Source of the DNA: Rhodoferax bucti
Lineage (GTDB): Bacteria > Pseudomonadota > Gammaproteobacteria > Burkholderiales > Burkholderiaceae_C
Reading direction: 5' to 3'
DNA length: 64,000 nucleotides
Assembly: GCF_005876985.1 (NCBI RefSeq)
Contig: NZ_VAHD01000001.1
Location: 1,178,001-1,242,000 of the forward strand
Part shown: piece after piece, positions 57,601-64,000 of the stretch
How positions within the stretch are numbered: position 1 is the first letter of the stretch
How the letters are laid out: every line of letters begins with the position of its first letter
Made by a program: the position numbers and the translations under genes
Notes under the pieces: generated by a model
Told to the model about the DNA's origin: nothing
Database searches by the model: none
What the model saw: only the letters and a program-made list of their open reading frames with translations

Positions 57601-58840
57601 GGTTCCTTATGGCGCTGTGTTGACCATCAAGGCAGACCAAACCGTCAAAGCGGGTGCGATCCTGGCCAATTGGGATCCATTGACACGACCCATCATTACC
57701 GAGTTCGCGGGTAAGGCCCACTTCGAAAACGTCGAAGAAGGTTTGACTGTTGCCAAGCAGGTGGATGAAGTGACTGGCCTGTCGACCCTGGTGGTAATCG
57801 ATCCGAAGCGCCGTGGTTCTGCCAAGGTTGTGCGTCCGCAGGTGAAGCTGATCGATGCTTCCGGCCACGAAGTCAAGATTCCTGGTACCGACCACTCGGT
57901 GACGATCGGCTTCCCGGTCGGCGCCCTGGTGCAAGTGCGTGACGGTCAGGACGTAGGCCCCGGCGAAGTGCTGGCCCGTATCCCGATCGAAGGCCAGAAG
58001 ACTCGCGACATTACCGGTGGTCTGCCACGGGTTGCCGAGTTGTTTGAAGCCCGCTCGCCTAAAGACAAGGGTGTTTTGGCGGAGGTGACCGGTACCGTGT
58101 CCTTCGGTAAAGAAACTAAAGGCAAGGTTCGCTTGCAGATCACCGATCCCGAAGGCAAGGTCTGGGAAGAGCTCGTGCCCAAGGAAAAGAACATCTTGGT
58201 GCACGAAGGCCAGGTGGTCAACAAGGGCGAGTCCGTGGTGGACGGTCCTGCTGATCCGCAGGACATCCTGCGTTTGCTGGGCTCCGAAGAACTGGCGCGC
58301 TACATCGTGGACGAAGTGCAGGATGTGTACCGCTTGCAAGGCGTGAAGATCAACGACAAGCACATTGAAGTGATTGTTCGCCAGATGCTGCGCCGTGTGG
58401 TCGTTGAAAACGCTGGTGATTCCGGCTACATCAATGGCGAGCAAGTCGAGCGCTCTGAGATGCTCAATACCAATGACGCTTTGCGCGCCGACGGCAAGAT
58501 CCCTGCGACTTACACCAATTTGTTGCTGGGTATTACCAAGGCATCCTTGTCTACTGACAGCTTCATCTCTGCGGCTTCCTTCCAGGAAACGACGCGCGTG
58601 TTGACCGAAGCTGCCATCATGGGCAAGCGCGACGAGCTGCGTGGCCTGAAGGAAAACGTGATCGTGGGCCGCTTGATTCCTGCTGGTACCGGCTTGGCCT
58701 ACCACGAAGCACGCAAAGTCCGCGAGACCATGGACGATGCGGAGCGCCGTGCGATTGCCGAAGCCGAAGCGGCTGAGTTGGCAGGCGTGTCGGATGCTGC
58801 CGATGAGGTTGCTGCCGGTGACGGAGCGTCTGCCGAATAA
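54614..58840 (+). CDS. rpoC: RNA polymerase beta' subunit
   Basis: 1408 aa from the ATG at 54614 ([18 protein letters not shown]). Zinc-binding [20 protein letters not shown] at the N-terminus; catalytic-magnesium motif NADFDGDQM; bridge-helix and trigger-loop region with [20 protein letters not shown]; second zinc site with [16 protein letters not shown]. Followed by a strong terminator. Confidence 0.98.
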   Translation: MKSLLDLFKQFTPDEHFDAIKIGMASPEKIRSWSFGEVKKPETINYRTFKPERDGLFCAKIFGPIKDYECLCGKYKRLKHRGVICEKCGVEVTQTKVRRERMGHIDLAAPCAHIWFLKSLPSRLGLVLDMTLRDIERVLYFEAYVVTDPGMTPLKKYSIMSEDDFDAKFQEYGDEFTAKMGAEGIKDLLESIDIDGSIEKLRNDLTGSELKIKKNAKRLKVLEAFKKSGIKPEWMVLDVLPVLPPDLRPLVPLDGGRFATSDLNDLYRRVINRNSRLRRLLELKAPEIIARNEKRMLQEAVDSLLDNGRRGKAMTGANKRALKSLADMIKGKSGRFRQNLLGKRVDYSGRSVITVGPTLKLHQCGLPKLMALELFKPFIFARLEAMGIATTIKAAKKEVESGTPVVWDILEEVIKEHPVMLNRAPTLHRLGIQAFEPILIEGKAIQLHPLVCAAFNADFDGDQMAVHVPLSVEAQMEARTLMLASNNVLFPANGEPSIVPSQDVVLGLYYTTRDRINGKGEGLVFADTGEVQRAFDAGEVELNARINVRLTEWTKNKETGEFVPETKLWETTAGRALLSEILPKGLPFANINKALKKKEISKLINVSFRKCGLKETVVFADKLLQSGFRLATKAGISICIDDMLVPQEKHDIIGRAQKEVKEIEQQYVSGLVTSGERYNKVVDIWGKSGDEVSKVMMAKLSKELVTDRHGNQVQQESFNSIYMMADSGARGSAAQIRQVAGMRGLMAKPDGSIIETPITANFREGLNVLEYFISTHGARKGLADTALKTANSGYLTRRLVDVTQDLVVTEQDCGTHDGSLMRAIVEGGEVIESLRDRILGRTAADDVLHPETRAVLLNAGAMLEEDEIEMLEAAGVDEVKVRTALTCETRFGICAKCYGRDLGRGGLINGGEAVGVIAAQSIGEPGTQLTMRTFHIGGAASRAAIASSVEAKSNGNIGFNATMRYVTNSKGELVVIARSGEIIIHDEHGRERERHKVPYGAVLTIKADQTVKAGAILANWDPLTRPIITEFAGKAHFENVEEGLTVAKQVDEVTGLSTLVVIDPKRRGSAKVVRPQVKLIDASGHEVKIPGTDHSVTIGFPVGALVQVRDGQDVGPGEVLARIPIEGQKTRDITGGLPRVAELFEARSPKDKGVLAEVTGTVSFGKETKGKVRLQITDPEGKVWEELVPKEKNILVHEGQVVNKGESVVDGPADPQDILRLLGSEELARYIVDEVQDVYRLQGVKINDKHIEVIVRQMLRRVVVENAGDSGYINGEQVERSEMLNTNDALRADGKIPATYTNLLLGITKASLSTDSFISAASFQETTRVLTEAAIMGKRDELRGLKENVIVGRLIPAGTGLAYHEARKVRETMDDAERRAIAEAEAAELAGVSDAADEVAAGDGASAE

Positions 58841-58860
58841 CTGACATTCGCTGACGATGT

Positions 58861-58896
58861 AAAGGCCTCAAGTTGCATGCAGCTTGAGGCCTTTTT
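58861..58896 (+). terminator. Rho-independent terminator of the rpoBC operon
   Basis: Twelve-base-pair stem AAAGGCCTCAAG / CTTGAGGCCTTT ending in TTTTT, 20 bp after the rpoC stop. Confidence 0.95.
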
Positions 58897-58932
58897 CTAT
58901 GAAAGCCGCATAAGTGGTTTGGAGGGGCAGGC

Positions 58933-59484
58933 ATGAGTGCATCAATATGGTGGTGGCTTCTCGCAGCGGGGGTCTTGTTTTGGCTGGTGGGTTTGCACAA
59001 CCGCATCACCCGGCAACGTGCCCGTGCGATTGAAGTGTTGGGGGTGTTGGAAAAGCAGGTAAGGGCTTGTGCACAGTTGGTGTTGGAGCGTCATGCTGTA
59101 CTGGGTGGCGGCACAGACGCCGAGCCAATGAGTCCTGATGCTTCGCTTCAGTGGCTGGGCGTAGTCACTGCCGCCCGCCAGGTTGACAGCGTATGGGGGC
59201 AGGTCCAAAAAAACACCTTGAGCCCTATGGTGCAAGCGTTGCGCGCGGAGTGCTGGCAAGCACTGCAGGGTGCGTGGAGTCATCTGATTGCGAGTCCCTC
59301 CGATTTGGCGGGTTCTCCGGTGCCGGAAGACTTCAAAGTCGCATGGGAGAGCGGTGCTGCCAAAGCCATTGCGGTTCAGAATGCCTTGAACGGCATCATC
59401 GCAACCTACAACGAGTGGGTACAAGAACTCCCCGCACGCCTGGTCGCACGCCGTATGGGTTTTGAAATCAGCGCAACTATTTAG
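58933..59484 (+). CDS. LemA-like membrane-anchored protein
   Basis: 183 aa. A single N-terminal membrane anchor (WWWLLAAGVLFWLVGLHNRI) is followed by a long helical region and a C-terminal ATYNEWVQELPARLVARRMGF that resembles the end of LemA-family proteins (YN near the end, then P-x3-LVA-x3-GF). The start follows GGAGGGGCAGGC. Role unknown. 7 bp before the rsmB start, so likely co-transcribed. Confidence 0.75.
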   Translation: MSASIWWWLLAAGVLFWLVGLHNRITRQRARAIEVLGVLEKQVRACAQLVLERHAVLGGGTDAEPMSPDASLQWLGVVTAARQVDSVWGQVQKNTLSPMVQALRAECWQALQGAWSHLIASPSDLAGSPVPEDFKVAWESGAAKAIAVQNALNGIIATYNEWVQELPARLVARRMGFEISATI

Positions 59485-59491
59485 GAAACGA

Positions 59492-60820
59492 ATGAACGAA
59501 AAAACTGCTCCCGCTTTATGGCAACAGCTCAATGCAACCGTGCAGGTGTTGCTGGCCGTTCGAGAGGGGCAATCCGGTAGTGTGGCGATGGAGGCGGTCG
59601 CCCCCGACTTGCGCAATGGCGTTCAAGCCCTTGCATTTCATGCGTGGCGGCAGTGGGGGCGCGCCGTCGCGTTGCGGTCCCTGCTGGCGCCGAAGACGCC
59701 GCCTCCTGCTGCGGACGTTTTATTGTGTTTGGTGTTGGCCCTGTTGTGGAGCAAGGTCGATGCACTTTATGACGACTTCACCTTGGTCAACCAAGCCGTG
59801 GAGGCAGCGAAAGCAAATGCGAAAGCCAAACCGCAGTCCAGCTTTATCAATGCCTGCTTGAGGCGTTTTTTGCGTGAGCGTGATGCGTTGGTAGCGGCAA
59901 CCAGCGTACGACAGGAAGCCTTGTGGAATCACCCCTTGTGGTGGATACAGCGGGTGCGAGCCGAGCACCCCGAGTGCTGGCAGTCTTTGCTCGCCGCCGC
60001 CAATCGCCATCCGCCTATGTCGCTCCGGGTGAACGCGCGCAAATCTGCGCCTGCCCAGTATGCGGAGCTGCTGCGTACGCAAGGGATTGCGGTGGCACGT
60101 GTCACCCGAGCCGGTGTGGAGCTGGCAAAGCCGGTCCCGGTTCACACCTTGCCGCACTTTGCGGAGGGGTTTGCGTCTGTGCAAGACGGTGCGGCGCAAA
60201 TGGCCGCAGAGCTACTACTCGGTGATGTGGTGCAGTCCAACGGTGGGCAAGAGCGCATTCTGGATGCATGTGCCGCACCAGGTGGCAAAACGGCGCATTT
60301 GCTGGAGCGCAGTGATGCGCAGGTCGTGGCCTTGGAGGTAGACCCCGCCCGCGCAGATCGCATTACGCAAACCTTGACACGCTTGGGGTTGCAAGCCCGG
60401 GTTCAAGTGGCGGACGCAGGGCAAATCTCTGACTGGTGGGATGGTCAGTTGTTTGATCGTATTTTGCTGGACGCGCCTTGCACCGCCTCCGGCATTGTCC
60501 GCAGGCACCCCGATATCCGCTGGTTGCGTCGCGAGAGCGATATTGCCCAATTGGCGGAGCAGCAGCAGCGGCTCCTGAACGCGCTGTGGCCGCTGTTGCG
60601 GGAAGGGGGGCGCTTTCTGTATTGCACTTGTTCCGTGTTCAAGGCAGAAGGTGCGGATCAAGTGCATTCGTTTCTTGCGCACCACAAAGATGCGGTACTT
60701 TTACCGTCTCCGGGGCACTTGTTGCCGCGCGCATCGGCGCTGGAAGACGACGTGTCCGACAATGGGTTCGGGGATCACGATGGTTTCTTCTATGCCTTGT
60801 TTGAGAAAAAATCTGTTTAA
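59492..60820 (+). CDS. rsmB: 16S rRNA (cytosine-967 C5) methyltransferase RsmB
   Basis: 442 aa from the ATG at 59492 with AGGAAACGA upstream. N-terminal NusB-like RNA-binding domain (about 10-150), then a SAM-dependent RNA m5C methyltransferase domain: DACAAPGGKTAHLLE, DRILLDAPCTASGIVRRHPDIRW, and LYCTCSVFKAEGADQ with the catalytic cysteine pair. No fmt gene adjacent. It overlaps the DUF4390 gene. Confidence 0.93.
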   Translation: MNEKTAPALWQQLNATVQVLLAVREGQSGSVAMEAVAPDLRNGVQALAFHAWRQWGRAVALRSLLAPKTPPPAADVLLCLVLALLWSKVDALYDDFTLVNQAVEAAKANAKAKPQSSFINACLRRFLRERDALVAATSVRQEALWNHPLWWIQRVRAEHPECWQSLLAAANRHPPMSLRVNARKSAPAQYAELLRTQGIAVARVTRAGVELAKPVPVHTLPHFAEGFASVQDGAAQMAAELLLGDVVQSNGGQERILDACAAPGGKTAHLLERSDAQVVALEVDPARADRITQTLTRLGLQARVQVADAGQISDWWDGQLFDRILLDAPCTASGIVRRHPDIRWLRRESDIAQLAEQQQRLLNALWPLLREGGRFLYCTCSVFKAEGADQVHSFLAHHKDAVLLPSPGHLLPRASALEDDVSDNGFGDHDGFFYALFEKKSV

Positions 60821-61409
60821 AAAACTGTTGCTCGGTTTTTGCGTTTGGGCTTGGATGGCCCTGTGCACGTCCGCATGGGCTCAAACCCCCGTGGAGTTGA
60901 GTCAGTTTGAGGTCGAGCGAAGCAGCGAAGAAGTGTCCATCACGGCGCAGCTGCAGTTCGAGCTTTCTGGCGCCGTAGAAGAGGCGCTTCTGAAAGGCGT
61001 GCCGGTCTACTTCCGTGCGGAGGCCGAGGTCTTGAAAGAGCGGTGGTACTGGTACGACAAGTCCCTTGTCTCGGCATCCCGCCAGTACAAGCTGGCCTTT
61101 CAGCCACTCACTCGCCGGTGGCGATTGAGTATCGGAACCGGCAGTGGCGCAGGCGCGGGGCAGGGGTTGGCGCTCAGCCAGTCGTTCGACAGCCTCCAGG
61201 CCGCGTTGGCCTCGGTCAAGCGCATTTCCAAGTGGAAGGTTGCGGGTGCTGCTGAGCTGGATCCCACGGTGAAATACCGCTTGGACTTTCGGTTTCAGCT
61301 CGATCTCAGCCAGCTACCGCGCCCCTTTCAAATCGGGGTCATCGGGCATACCGACTGGGACGTCGGCGTTGCCCGCTCTGTGACGCTGGTGCAAGAGGGG
61401 GCCAAGTGA
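60780..61409 (+). CDS. DUF4390 family exported protein
   Basis: 209 aa from the ATG at 60780, overlapping rsmB by 41 nt; an ATG at 60792 is also possible. Signal peptide LLLGFCVWAWMALCTSAWA. The mature part matches the DUF4390 family found between rsmB and ntrY in betaproteobacteria (FYRAEAEVLKERWYWYDK-like region, here FRAEAEVLKERWYWYDKS, and QYKLAFQPLTRRWRLS). Function unknown. Its TGA overlaps the ntrY GTG. Confidence 0.87.
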   Translation: MVSSMPCLRKNLFKKLLLGFCVWAWMALCTSAWAQTPVELSQFEVERSSEEVSITAQLQFELSGAVEEALLKGVPVYFRAEAEVLKERWYWYDKSLVSASRQYKLAFQPLTRRWRLSIGTGSGAGAGQGLALSQSFDSLQAALASVKRISKWKVAGAAELDPTVKYRLDFRFQLDLSQLPRPFQIGVIGHTDWDVGVARSVTLVQEGAK

Positions 61410-63697
61410 GTGCGTCTGGCGACGGAGCCCCTGGCGGCGTGACAAGCATTCGCCACACCTCCCGGGCCATGCGTCGCACCATCGCCGTGGGCGCGGTCAC
61501 GATGGTGATCATCGGCCTGATGCTGCTCTATCTGCTCACGCAGGCCACCAACAACCGGGAGCTGTACGAGAGTAACTACGGCACGCTGTTCGCCATCAAT
61601 GTGGTCGTGGCGACATTGCTAGCAGTGGCTATTGCCTGGGTCAGCTATCGCCTGGCCGTGCGCTTGCGCCAGGGGCGTTTTGGTAGCCGCTTATTGCTGA
61701 AGTTGGCCACCACCTTCGCATTGGTGGGGGTGATGCCAGGGCTGTTGATTTATGTCGTGTCTTACCAATTTGTGTCCCGCTCTATTGAGACGTGGTTCGA
61801 TGTGAAGGTGGAAGGCGCCTTGGAGGCGGGGCTGAATTTGGGGCGAGTCACCCTGGACACCCTGACGGTAGACCTGGCTGTCAAATCCAAGGCTGCTGCG
61901 AATTTGATAGCAGAAAACCCAGAAAGCGCGGCGGGTGAGCTCGCAGAGCGCTTGCTGGAGCAGCTTGGCGCCTCGGATATTGCCATCTGGAGTGGCAATG
62001 GCAATCTGATCACCAGTGTGGGGCAGTCTACCTTTCAGCTCAGTCCGGACAAACCCAGTACCAGCCAGTTTCGCACCGCCCGCCAGCAGCGGTCTCTGGC
62101 GTGGGTAGAAGGTTTGGATGACATCACTCCTACCGCTTTGAGTGGGGCCCGTATCAAGGCGCTTGTGCCGCTTGCCAGTGCCGGCTTGGGCCTGAACGCC
62201 GAGCCTCGTTACATGCTGGTCACCCGCGCGCTGCCGGCGAATCTGGTTGCCAATGCGCTGGCGGTGGAAACGGCCAACCGCGAATACCAGGAGCGCGCTC
62301 TGGGGCGGGAGGGGTTAAAGCGCATGTACATCGGTACTTTGACACTCAGTCTGTTTCTCGCAGTGTTTGGCGCCGTGTTACTGGCGGTGATATTGGGCAA
62401 CCAAATTGCGCGGCCTTTGCTGCTGCTGACAGAGGGCGTGAGCCAAGTGGCGGCCGGTGATTTGACGCCCAAGCTCGCCTTGCAAGGCAAAGATGAACTG
62501 GGGGGGCTTACCCGCGCATTTGCCTCCATGACGCAACAACTTGCGGATGCCCGTGCGGCGGTGGAGAGCAGCATGTCGGCCGTAGACGCGGCACGCTCCA
62601 ACCTCCAAACGATTCTGGACAACCTGACGTCTGGCGTCATCGTGCTGGATGCTGCCGGCAACATCTGCAGCTCGAATCCCGGCGCATCTCGTATTTTGCA
62701 AATGAATGTCGCGTCGTCAGCGGGCTTGTCCTTGGCCAGTTTGCCCGGTTTAGAGTCTTTCGGTGCGGGTGTCCAAAAGCAGTTTGAGGAATTGTCTTCC
62801 CGGCCATTGGATACGGCGGCGGACCATTGGCAGCAATCCTTTGAATTAGGCGCGGGCGCAGATCGCGCTCTGGGGCCGTTTGACAACGCCATCACGCTGG
62901 TGGCGCGCGGCGCCGAGTTGCCATCCCAGATGCATTTGCTGGTGTTTGACGATATTTCTGAAATTGTCTCGGCCCAACGTGCGCAGGCATGGGGCGAGGT
63001 GGCGCGTCGGCTGGCGCACGAGATCAAGAATCCGCTAACCCCCATTCAGCTATCGGCTGAACGGCTGGAAATGAAGTTGAGTGGCAAAGTGGCCGCTCCG
63101 GAACAGGCGGTGCTCGTCAAATCAGTAAAAACCATCGTCGACCAGGTCGACGCCATGAAGCGGCTCGTGAACGAGTTTCGCGATTACGCCCGATTGCCTG
63201 CGGCCGAACTCAAGCCGCTCAACCTCAATAGCCTGGTGCAGGACGTGATGCATTTGTATGACCTGGATAACGCCAAGGTGCCTATTCGCTTGGAGCTCGA
63301 AGAGACATGCCCCTTGGTGATGGGAGATGCTGAGCAACTCCGGCAGGTCATTCACAACTTATTGCAAAACGCTCAAGATGCCTGCTTGACTGCCGTGGGT
63401 GCAGTGAGCGAGCCGAGGACCGTGACATTACGTACCCAGTGGCAAAGTGCCAGCAAACGCGTCCGACTTGCGGTGCTGGATCAAGGCGATGGCTTTGCCG
63501 ACCACATTCTCAAACGGGCCTTTGAGCCTTACGTCACCACCAAGTCCCGGGGTACCGGTTTGGGCTTGGCCGTCGTGAAAAAAATTGCAGATGAACATGG
63601 CTCTCGCGTCGAGCTCGGCAACCGCCTCAAGGACGGTGTCGTGCTGGGCGCGCAAGTGTCGTTATCATTGGCCATTGCGCCTGACGTACAGGCATGA
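61406..63697 (+). CDS. ntrY: NtrY-type sensor histidine kinase
   Basis: 763 aa, GTG start overlapping the previous stop (GTGA). Several N-terminal membrane segments (TMVIIGLMLLYLLT; INVVVATLLAVAIAWVSY; LATTFALVGVMPGLLIYVV) with a periplasmic domain, TM near 310 (LTLSLFLAVFGAVLLAVILG), HAMP, PAS, HisKA with His538 in RLAHEIKNPLTPIQL, and HATPase (HNLLQNAQDA; GTGLGLAVVKKIADEHG). Senses nitrogen or redox state in relatives. Paired with ntrX. Confidence 0.9.
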   Translation: MSASGDGAPGGVTSIRHTSRAMRRTIAVGAVTMVIIGLMLLYLLTQATNNRELYESNYGTLFAINVVVATLLAVAIAWVSYRLAVRLRQGRFGSRLLLKLATTFALVGVMPGLLIYVVSYQFVSRSIETWFDVKVEGALEAGLNLGRVTLDTLTVDLAVKSKAAANLIAENPESAAGELAERLLEQLGASDIAIWSGNGNLITSVGQSTFQLSPDKPSTSQFRTARQQRSLAWVEGLDDITPTALSGARIKALVPLASAGLGLNAEPRYMLVTRALPANLVANALAVETANREYQERALGREGLKRMYIGTLTLSLFLAVFGAVLLAVILGNQIARPLLLLTEGVSQVAAGDLTPKLALQGKDELGGLTRAFASMTQQLADARAAVESSMSAVDAARSNLQTILDNLTSGVIVLDAAGNICSSNPGASRILQMNVASSAGLSLASLPGLESFGAGVQKQFEELSSRPLDTAADHWQQSFELGAGADRALGPFDNAITLVARGAELPSQMHLLVFDDISEIVSAQRAQAWGEVARRLAHEIKNPLTPIQLSAERLEMKLSGKVAAPEQAVLVKSVKTIVDQVDAMKRLVNEFRDYARLPAAELKPLNLNSLVQDVMHLYDLDNAKVPIRLELEETCPLVMGDAEQLRQVIHNLLQNAQDACLTAVGAVSEPRTVTLRTQWQSASKRVRLAVLDQGDGFADHILKRAFEPYVTTKSRGTGLGLAVVKKIADEHGSRVELGNRLKDGVVLGAQVSLSLAIAPDVQA

Positions 63698-63734
63698 GGC
63701 ACAGTCAGGTTGAACGAGGAATAGCGCAAGCGAT

Positions 63735-64000
63735 ATGGCGAATATATTGGTAGTGGACGATGAGCACGGTATCCGGGAGTTGCTCTCGGAAATCCTCAAT
63801 GATGAGGGGCACACCGTAGAGCTCGCCGAGAACGCGGCACAAGCACGTGCCGCTCGCTTGCGCGAACGGCCGGACCTAGTGTTGCTCGATATCTGGATGC
63901 CCGACACCGATGGCGTTACCTTGCTCAAAGAGTGGTCTGCCACGGGCGCGCTCACCATGCCTGTCATCATGATGAGTGGCCACGCCACGATTGATACCGC
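63735..64000 (+). CDS. ntrX: NtrX-type response regulator (5' part only)
   Basis: Starts with the ATG at 63735 (MANILVVDDEHGIRELL) and runs off the right edge; 88 codons visible. Receiver domain with acidic pocket VVDDE, phospho-acceptor Asp52 in LVLLDIWMPDTDG, and VIMMSGHATIDT. The spacing after ntrY (37 bp) and sequence fit the NtrYX pair; the AAA+ and Fis domains lie outside the window. Confidence 0.88.
   Translation, partial: MANILVVDDEHGIRELLSEILNDEGHTVELAENAAQARAARLRERPDLVLLDIWMPDTDGVTLLKEWSATGALTMPVIMMSGHATIDT

Noticed and set aside
61896-61940. tttgatagcagaaaac in ntrY resembling the repeat
   Set aside because: Only a short match; the second half of the core is absent.

Overview
The window reads as chromosome of a betaproteobacterium of the order Burkholderiales, most likely family Comamonadaceae (Rhodoferax/Polaromonas/Curvibacter-like). 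The basis is high GC, the gene order tRNA-Tyr/Gly/Thr - tufB - tRNA-Trp - secE - nusG - rplKAJL - rpoBC, the rsmB - DUF4390 - ntrY - ntrX block, apaG facing rpe-gph, and a trpE - chorismate mutase - trpG arrangement. Genus assignment is inference; no 16S rRNA is present.

Region 1 (1-11,000) is accessory and housekeeping: a sensor kinase with a binding-protein-like input domain (cut by the left edge), an FMN-type glutamate-synthase-domain protein, a SEC-C protein, an SDR plus fluoroacetate-dehalogenase-like hydrolase pair, a periplasmic binding protein, pgpA-cinA, and a LysR regulator divergent from a 55-aa ORF plus tautomerase across a perfect palindrome.

Region 2 (11,000-24,000) carries sensing and export genes: a PilZ protein, an orphan sugar-binding protein coupled to a chemoreceptor, a VOC protein, a WYL regulator, a complete OMF-MacA-MacB-type tripartite efflux operon with split MacB, SRPBCC and HNH proteins, an EAL protein with an altered active site and a Crp/Fnr regulator. 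This block separates thiL from pgpA.

Region 3 (24,000-44,900): thiL, a Gcr-type membrane 'recombinase' and apaG on the minus strand; rpe, a GGDEF-EAL protein and gph on the plus strand; two tandem chemoreceptors and a chalcone-isomerase-fold protein on the minus strand; then trpE, chorismate mutase, trpG, ltaE, rhtB, trpD, trpC and ung. A lone GmrSD-type (DUF262 + DUF1524) defence gene sits between trpG and ltaE, framed by 108-bp direct repeats that duplicate the 3' end of trpG. This is the most striking feature of the window.

Region 4 (44,900-64,000) is the translation/transcription super-operon, followed by a LemA-like protein, rsmB, a DUF4390 protein and the NtrYX two-component system (ntrX cut by the right edge).

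A second theme is a short palindromic repeat family (core roughly atAGCTGCTtGCGCA-n10-GCGCTAGaGGCC). It has three intergenic copies and four copies lying in-frame inside cinA, thiL, gph and rhtB, where it adds peptide to conserved enzymes or transporters.
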